DNA of 64,000 nt from Larkinella sp049445795 (GTDB lineage: Bacteria > Bacteroidota > Bacteroidia > Cytophagales > Spirosomataceae): NCBI RefSeq assembly GCF_049445795.1, contig NZ_JBMSDT010000006.1, positions 248,001-312,000 on the forward strand, in the 5' to 3' direction. A program made the translations under genes and the position numbers. The notes beneath the pieces are model-generated. The model saw nothing but the letters and a program-made list of their open reading frames with translations. It did no database searches and had not been told where the DNA came from. Positions 24,907 through 33,228 of the stretch are shown here, piece by piece. Each line of letters opens with the position of its first letter. Positions within the stretch are counted from its first letter, which is position 1.

Positions 24907-25779
24907 TCAAACCAACCATACGGTTTTGCGGTATTGGCCCGGCGGGATGCCAAACCGGCGTTTGAAAAGCCGGGAGAAATAATAAATGTCGGCAATTCCG
25001 ACCTGCTCGGCGATGGCCTGAAGCGGGAGCGAGGAGGTTGTCATGAGCAATTGCGCCCGTTCGAGCCGCTTGTTGATGATATAGTCGATGGGTCGAACGC
25101 CGAGCAGCGACTGAAACTGCCGGGAAAAATAATCGACATTCTGATGCTGCCGGGCAGCCAGTTCTTCGACGGTCAGCTTCTGGTCCAGATGGGTGTGAAT
25201 GTAGCTCAGCACGGCACTCAACTGGTGGTGGGCGCGGTTTTGCTGCTGGATCGATTCGGTAGATGGTAACATAAACCGGGAAATCAACTGAAGCATGATG
25301 CCCTGAATTTCCATCGTTCGGCCGTCGGATTTGGGCAATAGCGGTTGGTTGAAACTGAGCAAATCGGGCCGGTTGTCGTACGCTTTGGGGTCGATGTTGC
25401 GTAGCGAACGGCCTTCGTTCAACGCCAGCAAACGTTCAAATAAAGCCGTATCCACCGGTTTTGCCGGAGTTTCGTACTGAAAACCGGTTTGCTGGAAAAT
25501 CGAAATTCCGCTGTCGGTTTCTTCCAGAAAGGAAATGTAGTACTGCTCCATGCGCGTGTCGCAGTGGTAGCGGCTGTAGGTAAAACTCGGAATCAGATAA
25601 AGGTGCCCCGGTTTGAGCGTGAACCGCTGCTGCTGGTGATACACCCAGGCTTCGCCGTCCAGAATCAGGTACAAACGCGAAAACGGGCTGACCACGCCGT
25701 CGAACTGCCATTCCGAACCGACGGCGATGCGCCCGATGTGCAGGATGTTGAACCGGAGCCGGTTAATGGGATCAAGCAT
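24907..25779 (-). CDS. AraC-family transcriptional regulator
   Basis: 290 residues: N-terminal cupin-like ligand domain (FTLKPGHLYLIPSFTYSRYH) and a C-terminal pair of HTH motifs: LTVEELAARQHQNVDYFSRQFQ and PLQAIAEQVGIADIYYFSRLFKRRFG, ending PPGQYRKT. Divergent from the DUF1549/DUF1553 gene, which it may control along with itself. A 13-bp inverted repeat sits 8 nt upstream of its start codon. Confidence 0.9.
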   Translation of the reverse strand: MLDPINRLRFNILHIGRIAVGSEWQFDGVVSPFSRLYLILDGEAWVYHQQQRFTLKPGHLYLIPSFTYSRYHCDTRMEQYYISFLEETDSGISIFQQTGFQYETPAKPVDTALFERLLALNEGRSLRNIDPKAYDNRPDLLSFNQPLLPKSDGRTMEIQGIMLQLISRFMLPSTESIQQQNRAHHQLSAVLSYIHTHLDQKLTVEELAARQHQNVDYFSRQFQSLLGVRPIDYIINKRLERAQLLMTTSSLPLQAIAEQVGIADIYYFSRLFKRRFGIPPGQYRKTVWLV

Positions 25780-25786
25780 AGTTTTT

Positions 25787-25819
25787 TGATAGGAACGCGG
25801 CCGGGTCGCGTTCCTATCA
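25787..25819. promoter_or_regulatory. Inverted repeat just upstream of the araC-type gene
   Basis: TGATAGGAACGCG (25787-25799) and CGCGTTCCTATCA (25807-25819) around a 7-nt loop. Candidate operator or mRNA leader hairpin for the AraC gene; a copy of a dispersed palindrome is also possible. Confidence 0.45.
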
Positions 25820-25893
25820 GAAAAATGATCAAAAAGTCGGATTTGTGCAAAAAAACTGCTGATTTCTGTATTTTAACCGACCACCCGAATGCC

Positions 25894-25901
25894 TACTTTT
25901 G
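25894..25901 (+). promoter_or_regulatory. Possible -7 element for the DUF1549/DUF1553 gene
   Basis: TACTTTTG fits the TAnnTTTG consensus and lies 33 nt before the preferred ATG at 25935. The -33 box is weak. Confidence 0.35.
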
Positions 25902-25934
25902 AACCTATCCTTTCCCGAAATTATCACATTCCGA

Positions 25935-28900
25935 ATGACTCAGTTGCGTGTATTCATCATCGTGCTGACCACGGCGCTCGTCGCTTTTCTCCTGGGATGC
26001 GGTCCGGAGAAACCGGCTGAGATTGCCCAACTCGACGATCAGTTGCCGGAGGAGATTGATTACAACCTGCATGTCAAACCGATTTTGTCCGATAAATGCT
26101 TCTTTTGCCACGGTCCGGACAAGAAAAGCCAGAAAGCCGGGCTTGAGCTGGCGACGGCGGAAGGTGCCTATGCGGCTTTGAAAAAACACCGGGACAAACA
26201 CGCCATCGTACCAGGCGACCTGCACGATTCGGAAGTGTACCACCGGCTGATCAGCACGGACGAGGAGATGGTGATGCCACCCAAATCGGCGAATCGCGAT
26301 CTGACGCCCTACGAAAAGGCGGTTTTGATCAAATGGATCGAACAGGGCGCGGAGTACAAACCGCACTGGGCGTTTATTAAACCGGAGAAAAAAGATCGGC
26401 CCGCCGTTAAAAATGAAGCCTGGCCAAAAAATGCCATCGACTATTTTGTCCTGCAAAAACTGGAAAGCAAAGGGCTGAAACCGGCCCCCGAAGCCGACCG
26501 TGAAACGCTGCTGCGCCGGGTGACACTCGACCTGACGGGCCTGCCGCCCACGCCCGCCGAAATCGATGCCTTTCTGGCCGATCAACGCCCGAATGCGTAC
26601 GAAAGCGTGGTCGACCGGTTGCTGAAATCGCCCCATTACGGCGAAAAAATGGCGGTCGACTGGCTCGATGCCGCCCGGTTTGCCGATACGCACGGCTACA
26701 CCGTCGACCGCTACCGGGCCGTCTGGCCGTACCGCGACTGGGTGATCAATGCCTTCAACCAGAATATGCCGTTCGACCGGTTTGTCACCTGGCAACTGGC
26801 GGGAGATTTGCTGCCCAAGCCGACCCGCGAACAACGGCTGGCGACGGCCTTCAACCGGCTGCACGCGCAGAATATGGAGGGCGGCATTGTGAACGAAGAA
26901 TTTCGGGTGGAGTACGTCGCCGACCGGGCCAACACGCTCGGAACCGCCCTGCTCGGGTTGACGGTTGAGTGCGCCCGCTGCCACGACCACAAATACGACC
27001 CGATCAGTCAGAAGGATTATTTCAGCCTGTTCAGCTTTTTCAACAACGTCGACGAAGCCGGGCAAATCTCCTGGGACGACGCCATGCCGGTGCCGACGAT
27101 GCTCCTCACCGAAACCCGGCACGACAGTTTGCTGGCCTTTATCGACACGAAGCTGAAAAGCACCGAGCAGCAACTGGCCGCGACGACCCAGGCCGAAAAA
27201 CCGGCTTTTTCGCACTGGCGAACTCAAAACCGCCCGGCGGTTTTTGAGCCGAAAAAAGGCTTGCAGGCCCGGTTTACGTTCGATCAACTGGTCGATAAGC
27301 AATTTGTCAGTGCGGTTTCGGCGAAAGACAAAGGGAACGTGGCCGATCCGGTGCTGGCGCCGGGCAAACTCGGGCAGGCGTTTCGCTCGAACGGCGACGA
27401 TATTCTGAACCTGGGGTCGGTCGGGATTTTTCACCGGGCGCAGCCGTTTTCGGTCGGGGCCTGGGTTAACATTCCGAACGGGTTGCAAAAAGGGGTGATT
27501 TTTCACAAAGGGCAGGGCGACATTCTGTTCAATTTCCGGGGCTATTTCCTGAACCTGCGCGACGGCCGGGCCGAACTGCTCATGGCGCACACCTGGCCCT
27601 ACAACTGCATCACGAAAGTGAGCCGGGCGGTTTTGCCCAAACAACAATGGGTGCATCTGCTGATGACCTACGACGGATCGAGCAAGGCTAGTGGCCTGAA
27701 GCTGTACATCGACGGGCGGGAAGCCCCAATGGTGACGGAAAAAGACAATCTGTACAAAGACATTCTGCTGGGCGATGGCAAGAGCCTGGGCGGCAAGCAA
27801 CCCGGTTTGCAGGTCGGAGCCGATATGCGCGGGGCCGGTTTTAAAAACGGGCTGGTCGATGAACTGCTGGTGTACGAACGCGAACTGACCGCGCCCGAAG
27901 CGGCTTTGCTGGCCCAAAAACCGGGTATCATGACGCCCCAGGCGCTCCCTGTTTCCGACGAAACTGCCCTCTTTACGCATTATTTGGCTACTCAGTCGAC
28001 CCGCTGGCAGCAGCAGCGGGCGCAGTTGACCCAACTCCGCACCGAGCGCAATCGGGTGGTTGACACCATTCCGGAAATGATGGTGATGGACGAACTAAAA
28101 ACGCCCCGACCGACTTTCCTGCTGAAACGGGGCGTGTACGATGCGCCCGGCGAACGAGTGTCGCCCAACGTTCCGGCGGCTATTCTGCCTTATGATCCGC
28201 GCTGGCCGAAAAACCGGCTGGGACTGGCACAGTGGCTCTTTCACCCCGATCATCCGCTCACGGCGCGGGTGATGGTCAACCGGTTTTGGCAGACGTATTT
28301 CGGCACCGGTTTGCATAAAAACGCCAACAATTTTGGGAATCAGGGCGGTTTGCCCTCGCATCCCGAACTGCTCGACTGGCTGGCCGTTCAGTTCAGCCAG
28401 GAGTTGAAGTGGAACATGAAAGCGTTGCAGCGGCTGATCGTACTGTCGGCCACGTACCGGCAATCGTCGCGCACGACGCCGGAGGTCTTGCAAAAAGACC
28501 CGGAAAACGTCTGGCTGGCGCGTGGTCCGGCCTACCGGCTTCCGGCCGAACTGGTCCGGGATCATGCGTTGGCGAGCAGTGGCTTGCTGTCTCCCAAAAT
28601 CGGTGGGCCGAGCGTAAAACCATATCAGCCGGACGGGCTGTGGGCCGTCAACAACACCACCTACGAGCAGGACCACGGCGAAAGCCTGTACCGCCGGAGC
28701 CTGTACACCTTCTGGCGACGCACCAACCCGCCCCCGTCGATGAACACCTTCGATGCGCCCTCACGGAGTTATTGCGTGGTGCAGCGGCAAAAAACGAGTA
28801 CACCCTTGCAGGCGCTGGTGTTGCTGAACGATCCGCAGTTTGTCGAAGCCGCCCGCCATGTGGCTGAGCGGGTTTGTTCGGAGAAAGAAAACCGGAACGA

Positions 28901-29144
28901 CCGGCTCCGGCAGGCATATCGGCTGTTGACCGCCCGCCAGCCCACGGCCAAAGAACTCGGGATTCTGGCAAAACTTTACGAACAGGAGTACCGGAAATTC
29001 AAAGAAAACCCGGCCAAAATGCGCGGCTGGCTGGAAGCAGGGGAGAACGTTTCTCAAACCGTTACCGACTCGCCGGACCTGGTGGCGACGACGGTGGTAG
29101 CCAGCACGATTATGAATTCGGACGCTTTTGTAATGAAACGATAA
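25935..29144 (+). CDS. DUF1549/DUF1553 protein with planctomycete-type cytochrome c domain and LamG insert
   Basis: 1069 residues from ATG 25935 (MTQLRVF); a longer frame to 25899 would bury the lipoprotein signal. Lipobox LLGC. PSCyt1 domain with CFFCHG at about 55-60 and MPP-type ligand region (EEMVMPPKS); DUF1549 (LRRVTLDLTGLPPTP, DARFADTHGY); a second heme motif CARCHDHKYDPI near 345; a LamG/concanavalin-like domain about 430-640; then DUF1553 (PLTARVMVNRFWQTYFG, YRQSSRTTPE, RLPAEL.RDHAL, SMNTFDAPSR). Family members are secreted or membrane-linked and of unknown function, almost always paired with DUF1501, whose gene follows by 5 nt. Confidence 0.9.
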   Translation: MTQLRVFIIVLTTALVAFLLGCGPEKPAEIAQLDDQLPEEIDYNLHVKPILSDKCFFCHGPDKKSQKAGLELATAEGAYAALKKHRDKHAIVPGDLHDSEVYHRLISTDEEMVMPPKSANRDLTPYEKAVLIKWIEQGAEYKPHWAFIKPEKKDRPAVKNEAWPKNAIDYFVLQKLESKGLKPAPEADRETLLRRVTLDLTGLPPTPAEIDAFLADQRPNAYESVVDRLLKSPHYGEKMAVDWLDAARFADTHGYTVDRYRAVWPYRDWVINAFNQNMPFDRFVTWQLAGDLLPKPTREQRLATAFNRLHAQNMEGGIVNEEFRVEYVADRANTLGTALLGLTVECARCHDHKYDPISQKDYFSLFSFFNNVDEAGQISWDDAMPVPTMLLTETRHDSLLAFIDTKLKSTEQQLAATTQAEKPAFSHWRTQNRPAVFEPKKGLQARFTFDQLVDKQFVSAVSAKDKGNVADPVLAPGKLGQAFRSNGDDILNLGSVGIFHRAQPFSVGAWVNIPNGLQKGVIFHKGQGDILFNFRGYFLNLRDGRAELLMAHTWPYNCITKVSRAVLPKQQWVHLLMTYDGSSKASGLKLYIDGREAPMVTEKDNLYKDILLGDGKSLGGKQPGLQVGADMRGAGFKNGLVDELLVYERELTAPEAALLAQKPGIMTPQALPVSDETALFTHYLATQSTRWQQQRAQLTQLRTERNRVVDTIPEMMVMDELKTPRPTFLLKRGVYDAPGERVSPNVPAAILPYDPRWPKNRLGLAQWLFHPDHPLTARVMVNRFWQTYFGTGLHKNANNFGNQGGLPSHPELLDWLAVQFSQELKWNMKALQRLIVLSATYRQSSRTTPEVLQKDPENVWLARGPAYRLPAELVRDHALASSGLLSPKIGGPSVKPYQPDGLWAVNNTTYEQDHGESLYRRSLYTFWRRTNPPPSMNTFDAPSRSYCVVQRQKTSTPLQALVLLNDPQFVEAARHVAERVCSEKENRNDRLRQAYRLLTARQPTAKELGILAKLYEQEYRKFKENPAKMRGWLEAGENVSQTVTDSPDLVATTVVASTIMNSDAFVMKR

Positions 29145-29149
29145 GGAGT

Positions 29150-30625
29150 ATGAAAAACGAACAACAATGGGTCGATGCGCTCAACCGGCGCTCGTTTCTG
29201 ACGAAAGCGTCGCTCGGCCTGGGCTCCCTCGCCCTGGGAACCTTACTATTCCCTAAACACTTAATTTCCGGCCCCAAGCCCTCTGCCCCGACCCCTCTGC
29301 CCCCCGCCGACACCGGGTTGCTGGGTGCTCCGCACTTTGTGCCGAAAGCCAAGCGCGTCGTATATCTGTTCCAGAGCGGGGGGCCGTCGCAGTTGGAGCT
29401 ATTCGATTACAAACCGACGCTCACCAAAATGCACGGGCAGGATTTGCCGGCTTCGGTGCGGCAGGGCCAGCGGCTGACGAGCATGTCGGCGTTTCAGTCG
29501 TCGCTGCCGATGGTCGGGTCGCCGTATCAGTTTGCGCAGCACGGCAAAAGCGGGGCCTGGGTGAGCGAGCTGATGCCGTACACAAGTAAGGTGGTCGACG
29601 ACCTGTGTTTCGTCAAGTCGATGTACACCGAGCAGATTAACCACGACCCGGCGCTGACGTTTTTCCAGACCGGTAACCAACTGGCGGGTCGGCCGAGCAT
29701 TGGTTCGTGGGTGAGCTACGGGCTGGGGTCCGAAAACGAAAACCTACCGGCCTTTATCGTGCTGGTGTCCAAAAATGCACCCCAGGATCAGCCGCTTTAC
29801 GCCCGCTTGTGGGGCAACGGTTTTCTGCCGTCGAAATACCAGGGCGTGCAGTTTCGGTCGGGGGCCGACCCGGTTTTGTACCTGACCGATCCGGAAGGGT
29901 ACGGAAAAACCGACCGCCGGGACATGCTCGACGCGCTCCGTGACCTGAATCTGGCGCAGGCCGAATGGTCGGGCGATCCCGACGTGAGCAACCGGATTGC
30001 GCAGTACGAAATGGCGTTCCGGATGCAGACCTCGGTGCCGGAAGTCAATGATCTGTCCGACGAACCCGACTGGGTGTTCGATCTCTACGGTGCCGACAGC
30101 CGGGAGCCGGGGACTTACGCGGCCAACTGCCTGATGGCCCGTCGGTTGCTGGAGCGGGGCGTCAAGTTTGTGCAGTTGTACCACCAGGGTTGGGACCAGC
30201 ACGGCAATTTGCCGAAAGCACTGGCGGGCCAGTGCAAAGCCACCGATCAGGCGTCGGCGGCTCTGGTGCAGGACTTGAAACAACGCGGGTTGCTCGACGA
30301 CACGCTGGTGGTCTGGGGCGGTGAGTTTGGCCGGACCAACTACTCGCAGGGCAAACTGACGAAAGATAACTACGGCCGCGATCACCACCCGCGCTGTTTC
30401 ACGATGTGGATGGCCGGGGGCGGCATCAAACCGGGCATCACCTACGGTGAAACCGACGAGTTCGGCTACAACATCGTCCGGAATCCGGTGCATGTCCACG
30501 ATTTCCAGGCCACGCTGCTGTATGCCCTCGGCATCGACCACGAAAAGCTGACCTACGAGTTTCAGGGCCGTCGGTTCCGGCTGACCGACGTGGAAGGCAA
30601 GCTCGTGAAGGGCATTCTGGCGTGA
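29150..30625 (+). CDS. DUF1501 family Tat-exported protein
   Basis: 491 residues from ATG 29150. The open frame extends upstream inside the previous gene, but this start gives a proper twin-arginine signal, NRRSFLTKASLGLG. The sulfatase/alkaline-phosphatase-like DUF1501 fold is suggested by VVYLFQSGGPSQLELFDYKP, HDPALTFFQTG, VQLYHQGWDQHG, VVWGGEFGRTNYSQGK, GRDHHPRCFTMWMAGGG. An AAGGAG sequence overlaps the preceding stop codon, unusual for this genome. Partner of the DUF1549/DUF1553 protein; joint substrate unknown. Confidence 0.92.
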   Translation: MKNEQQWVDALNRRSFLTKASLGLGSLALGTLLFPKHLISGPKPSAPTPLPPADTGLLGAPHFVPKAKRVVYLFQSGGPSQLELFDYKPTLTKMHGQDLPASVRQGQRLTSMSAFQSSLPMVGSPYQFAQHGKSGAWVSELMPYTSKVVDDLCFVKSMYTEQINHDPALTFFQTGNQLAGRPSIGSWVSYGLGSENENLPAFIVLVSKNAPQDQPLYARLWGNGFLPSKYQGVQFRSGADPVLYLTDPEGYGKTDRRDMLDALRDLNLAQAEWSGDPDVSNRIAQYEMAFRMQTSVPEVNDLSDEPDWVFDLYGADSREPGTYAANCLMARRLLERGVKFVQLYHQGWDQHGNLPKALAGQCKATDQASAALVQDLKQRGLLDDTLVVWGGEFGRTNYSQGKLTKDNYGRDHHPRCFTMWMAGGGIKPGITYGETDEFGYNIVRNPVHVHDFQATLLYALGIDHEKLTYEFQGRRFRLTDVEGKLVKGILA

Positions 30626-30690
30626 CCGGCGGGGCGGTTTTCGTTCGTAATAACTTGTTTTCGACGGCTTTCTCGGGCTGGTAACCTAAT

Positions 30691-30726
30691 CATTCGGCTT
30701 TATTAGTACATTCGCTGAGCCGAATG
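30691..30726. promoter_or_regulatory. Inverted repeat upstream of the Nudix-type regulator
   Basis: CATTCGGCT (30691-30699) and AGCCGAATG (30718-30726) with an 18-nt spacer, 27 nt before the regulator start codon. It could be an operator or the terminator of the DUF1501 unit. Confidence 0.4.
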
Positions 30727-30753
30727 GGCTTTTGATACCTTCCTGCACAGTTT

Positions 30754-31440
30754 ATGTTAGATCAATACAAACAGCAACATCCGTATCTGGTGGCGCTGGA
30801 TTCCATTATTTTTGGTTTCGATGGAGAAAGCCTGAAAGTGTTACTCGTAAAACGGGGCGTAGAAGAAAAAACCTGGTCGCTGATGGGCGGCTGGTTGCAA
30901 CCCGATGAAAGTCTGGAACAAGCCGCAAGCCGCATTCTGTTTGATCTGACCGGACTTACCAACGTCTACCTGGAGCAATTGCACGCCTTTGGCAATCCCG
31001 ACCGCGACCCCATTGTCCGGACGGTTTCCGTCGCCTATTTTTCGCTCGTCAAGATTGTCGATTACGAATCGAAAATTTCGGGCACTTTTCAGGCACATTG
31101 GTTCTCGATCTACGATTTGCCCCCGCTGCTGTTCGACCACGGTGACATGGTGGACCTGGCCATCAAGCGGCTTCGCTACAAAGCCGCCCAGCACCCGATC
31201 GGTTTTGAATTGCTGAACGAAAAATTTACCCTTCCCCAGCTTAAAAAGCTCTACGACGCCATCTACAATACCGAGTTTGACAAGCGTAACTTCAGTCGTA
31301 AGATCCTGTCAACCAATTTGTTGATCAAGCTGACGGAAAAACAGAAGGGGTTTTCCAAACGGGGCGCTTTTTACTACAAGGTCGATGCCGAGAAATACCA
31401 TCAGGTGGCTGACTCGTTCCTGAATTTTATCCCCAATTAA
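30754..31440 (+). CDS. Nudix-fold transcriptional regulator (NrtR/AraR/XylR type)
   Basis: 228 residues: Nudix domain (about 10-140) plus C-terminal winged helix (about 150-225). The Nudix box begins GWLQPDESLEQAASR, but the catalytic REUxEE is replaced by RILFDL, so hydrolase activity should be lost, as in NrtR and the Bacteroidetes AraR sugar regulators. It lies directly upstream of xylA on the same strand, and a strong palindrome sits in the xylA leader, so I infer a xylose-responsive repressor. Direct ligand unknown. Confidence 0.85.
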   Translation: MLDQYKQQHPYLVALDSIIFGFDGESLKVLLVKRGVEEKTWSLMGGWLQPDESLEQAASRILFDLTGLTNVYLEQLHAFGNPDRDPIVRTVSVAYFSLVKIVDYESKISGTFQAHWFSIYDLPPLLFDHGDMVDLAIKRLRYKAAQHPIGFELLNEKFTLPQLKKLYDAIYNTEFDKRNFSRKILSTNLLIKLTEKQKGFSKRGAFYYKVDAEKYHQVADSFLNFIPN

Positions 31441-31514
31441 GTGTAGCTGGCGGTCCTAATTCCCCGGCATAATCCTATTCTTTTTTAGAAGAAGAAAGTT
31501 TTCCTGTAGAAAAA

Positions 31515-31541
31515 TTTTAATTGTCGCATTGACAATTAAAA
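31515..31541. promoter_or_regulatory. Candidate operator for the Nudix-type regulator in front of xylA
   Basis: Perfect 11-bp arms TTTTAATTGTC / GACAATTAAAA with a 5-nt spacer (gcatt). A related half-site, ACAATTAAAATTG, follows at 31559-31571. The position, 66 nt before the xylA ATG and overlapping a possible -33 TTG, fits repression. Confidence 0.65.
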
Positions 31542-31606
31542 AAATAAGCGTCAACTTTACAATTAAAATTGAAAAACACATCCATAACATAACCCTTTTA
31601 CCACGT

Positions 31607-32938
31607 ATGTCAACTGTTGCTTTGGGAGAAACGAAATACTTTAAAGGGATAGAGGCCATTGGCTACGAAGGCCCGAAATCGAAAAATCCGCTGGCGTTCA
31701 AATGGTACAACCCCGATCTGGTGGTCGGTGGAAAAACCTTGCGGGAGCAGTTGCGGTTTGCGGTCAGCTACTGGCACACGTTCACCGGTGCGGGTGGTGA
31801 TCCGTTTGGCCCCGGTACGCGCGTGTTTGCCTGGGATCAGCATCAGGACGCCAATGTCCGGGCCCAAATGCGGATGGACGCGGCTTTTGAATTCATCACC
31901 AAACTGGGTGTACCCTACTACTGCTTCCACGACATTGATCTGGTTGAGGAAGGCTCCAGCGTGCAGGAGTACGAAAAACGCCTGCAAACCATTGTTGATT
32001 ACGCCCGCCAGAAACAGAACGAAACCGGCGTCAAACTCCTGTGGGGCACGGCCAACGTCTTCTCCAACCCGCGTTACATGAACGGAGCCTCCACCAACCC
32101 GGATTTTGCAGTGCTGGCCTACGCTGGTACGCAGGTCAAAAACGCCATCGATGCGACCATTGCCCTCGATGGCGAAAATTACGTTTTCTGGGGTGGTCGG
32201 GAAGGCTATATGTCGCTGCTGAACACCAACATGAAGCGCGAAATCGAAAACCTGGCGCAATTTCTGACCATCGCCCGCGATTACGCCCGCAAACAGGGCT
32301 TTAAAGGGACGTTCTTCATCGAACCCAAACCGATGGAGCCGACTAAACACCAGTATGATTACGATGCAGCTACGGTGATCGGTTTTCTGCGTCAGTACGG
32401 GCTGGACAAAGATTTCAAACTAAACATTGAAGTCAACCACGCGACGCTGGCCGGGCACACCTTCGACCACGAATTGCAGGTAGCGGCTGATGCCGACATG
32501 CTGGGGAGCATCGACGCCAACCGGGGCGATTACCAGAACGGCTGGGATACCGACCAGTTCCCGATCAATCTCTATGAACTGACCGAAGCGGCCCTGGTGA
32601 TTTTGCAGGCCGGTGGTATCAAACCGGGCGGGATCAACTTCGATGCGAAAGTACGTCGGCCGTCCACCGATGTGGACGATCTGTTCATCGCCCACATCAG
32701 CGGGATGGACGCTTTTGCACGGGCTTTCATCGTGGCCGATACGATGTTGCGCGAATCGGATTACCTCAAATTCCGGGCTGAGCGCTATGCTTCGTATGAC
32801 GAAGGTCCCGGCAAAGCATTCCGGGAAGGGCAACTGACGCTGGAAGACTTACGCAACTATACCCTCGAAAACGGCGAACCGCAGGTGCGGAGCGGCAAGC
32901 AGGAGTGGCTGGAAAGTCTGATCAATCAGTATATCTAA
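31607..32938 (+). CDS. xylA: Xylose isomerase
   Basis: 443 residues from ATG 31607 (MSTVALGETKYF), the usual start and length for class II xylose isomerase; the frame is open to 31529 but runs through the operator. Converts D-xylose to D-xylulose with two divalent metals. Visible: YCFHDIDLVEEG (catalytic His and Asp), VFWGGREGY, FFIEPKPMEPTKHQYD (metal Glu), NIEVNHATLAGHTF and GSIDANRGDYQNGWDTD. No xylB or xylose transporter is adjacent; the nearest kinase in the window looks like gluconokinase. Confidence 0.97.
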   Translation: MSTVALGETKYFKGIEAIGYEGPKSKNPLAFKWYNPDLVVGGKTLREQLRFAVSYWHTFTGAGGDPFGPGTRVFAWDQHQDANVRAQMRMDAAFEFITKLGVPYYCFHDIDLVEEGSSVQEYEKRLQTIVDYARQKQNETGVKLLWGTANVFSNPRYMNGASTNPDFAVLAYAGTQVKNAIDATIALDGENYVFWGGREGYMSLLNTNMKREIENLAQFLTIARDYARKQGFKGTFFIEPKPMEPTKHQYDYDAATVIGFLRQYGLDKDFKLNIEVNHATLAGHTFDHELQVAADADMLGSIDANRGDYQNGWDTDQFPINLYELTEAALVILQAGGIKPGGINFDAKVRRPSTDVDDLFIAHISGMDAFARAFIVADTMLRESDYLKFRAERYASYDEGPGKAFREGQLTLEDLRNYTLENGEPQVRSGKQEWLESLINQYI

Positions 32939-32970
32939 TCCTCTGTTCTACCGATTATCTGTTATTGACT

Positions 32971-32998
32971 CACCCCGACCAGGCCCCGGTCGGGGTGA
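32971..32998 (+). terminator. Terminator after xylA
   Basis: CACCCCGACC / GGTCGGGGTG stem (32971-32980, 32989-32998) with an 8-nt loop, followed by aatcattttat. Confidence 0.7.
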
Positions 32999-33047
32999 AT
33001 CATTTTATACGAATAAGTCTGCTTCGGGTCGGAAGCCGGTTTTTCTT

Positions 33048-33113
33048 CGATTTTTACCGAATAGCCCTTAAGTTTTACTACGGAACGCTCCCGCAATTCC
33101 GGAATCTTTGTCG
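33048..33113 (+). promoter_or_regulatory. Shared 5' module, copy A
   Basis: Contains TTCGATTTTTACCGAA near 33047 and then a second segment, TTTTACtaCGGAAcGCTcCCGcAAttCCGgAA...CTTTGT, ending at 33111. It resembles copies B and C with a roughly 20-nt insertion. It precedes the short secreted ORF at 33135. Confidence 0.45.
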
Positions 33114-33134
33114 CAGGTCTAACCAATTACATCC

Positions 33135-33224
33135 ATGAGAACCTGCGAACGACTTTTACTGGTAGCGTGCACGCTTGCCAGCTTATCCACACAAGCCCAG
33201 TCCACCGGCGTTCAGCCTAAGTAA
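33135..33224 (+). CDS. Orphan signal-peptide micro-ORF
   Basis: 29 codons (MRTCERLLLVACTLASLS.. ending in QPK) that look like a Sec or lipoprotein signal peptide with cleavage near TQA-Q, then a stop. It is followed after 4 nt by the ATG of the thioredoxin-like gene. Either a relic of a secreted protein that lost its body, or the original exported N-terminus of the next gene separated by mutation, or a translated leader peptide. No function can be assigned. Confidence 0.4.
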   Translation: MRTCERLLLVACTLASLSTQAQSTGVQPK

Positions 33225-33228
33225 TCTC

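Noticed and set aside
25905..28034. 709-codon open frame on the minus strand
   Set aside because: It lies fully opposite the DUF1549/DUF1553 gene, has no recognisable domain and reads as Gln/Val/Arg-rich shadow sequence typical of GC-biased codons.
28874..29149. Upstream extension of the DUF1501 frame
   Set aside because: It runs inside the preceding gene in another frame and would hide the twin-arginine signal.
31529..31606. N-terminal extension of xylA
   Set aside because: It would translate through the operator palindrome; xylose isomerases begin at the ATG at 31607.
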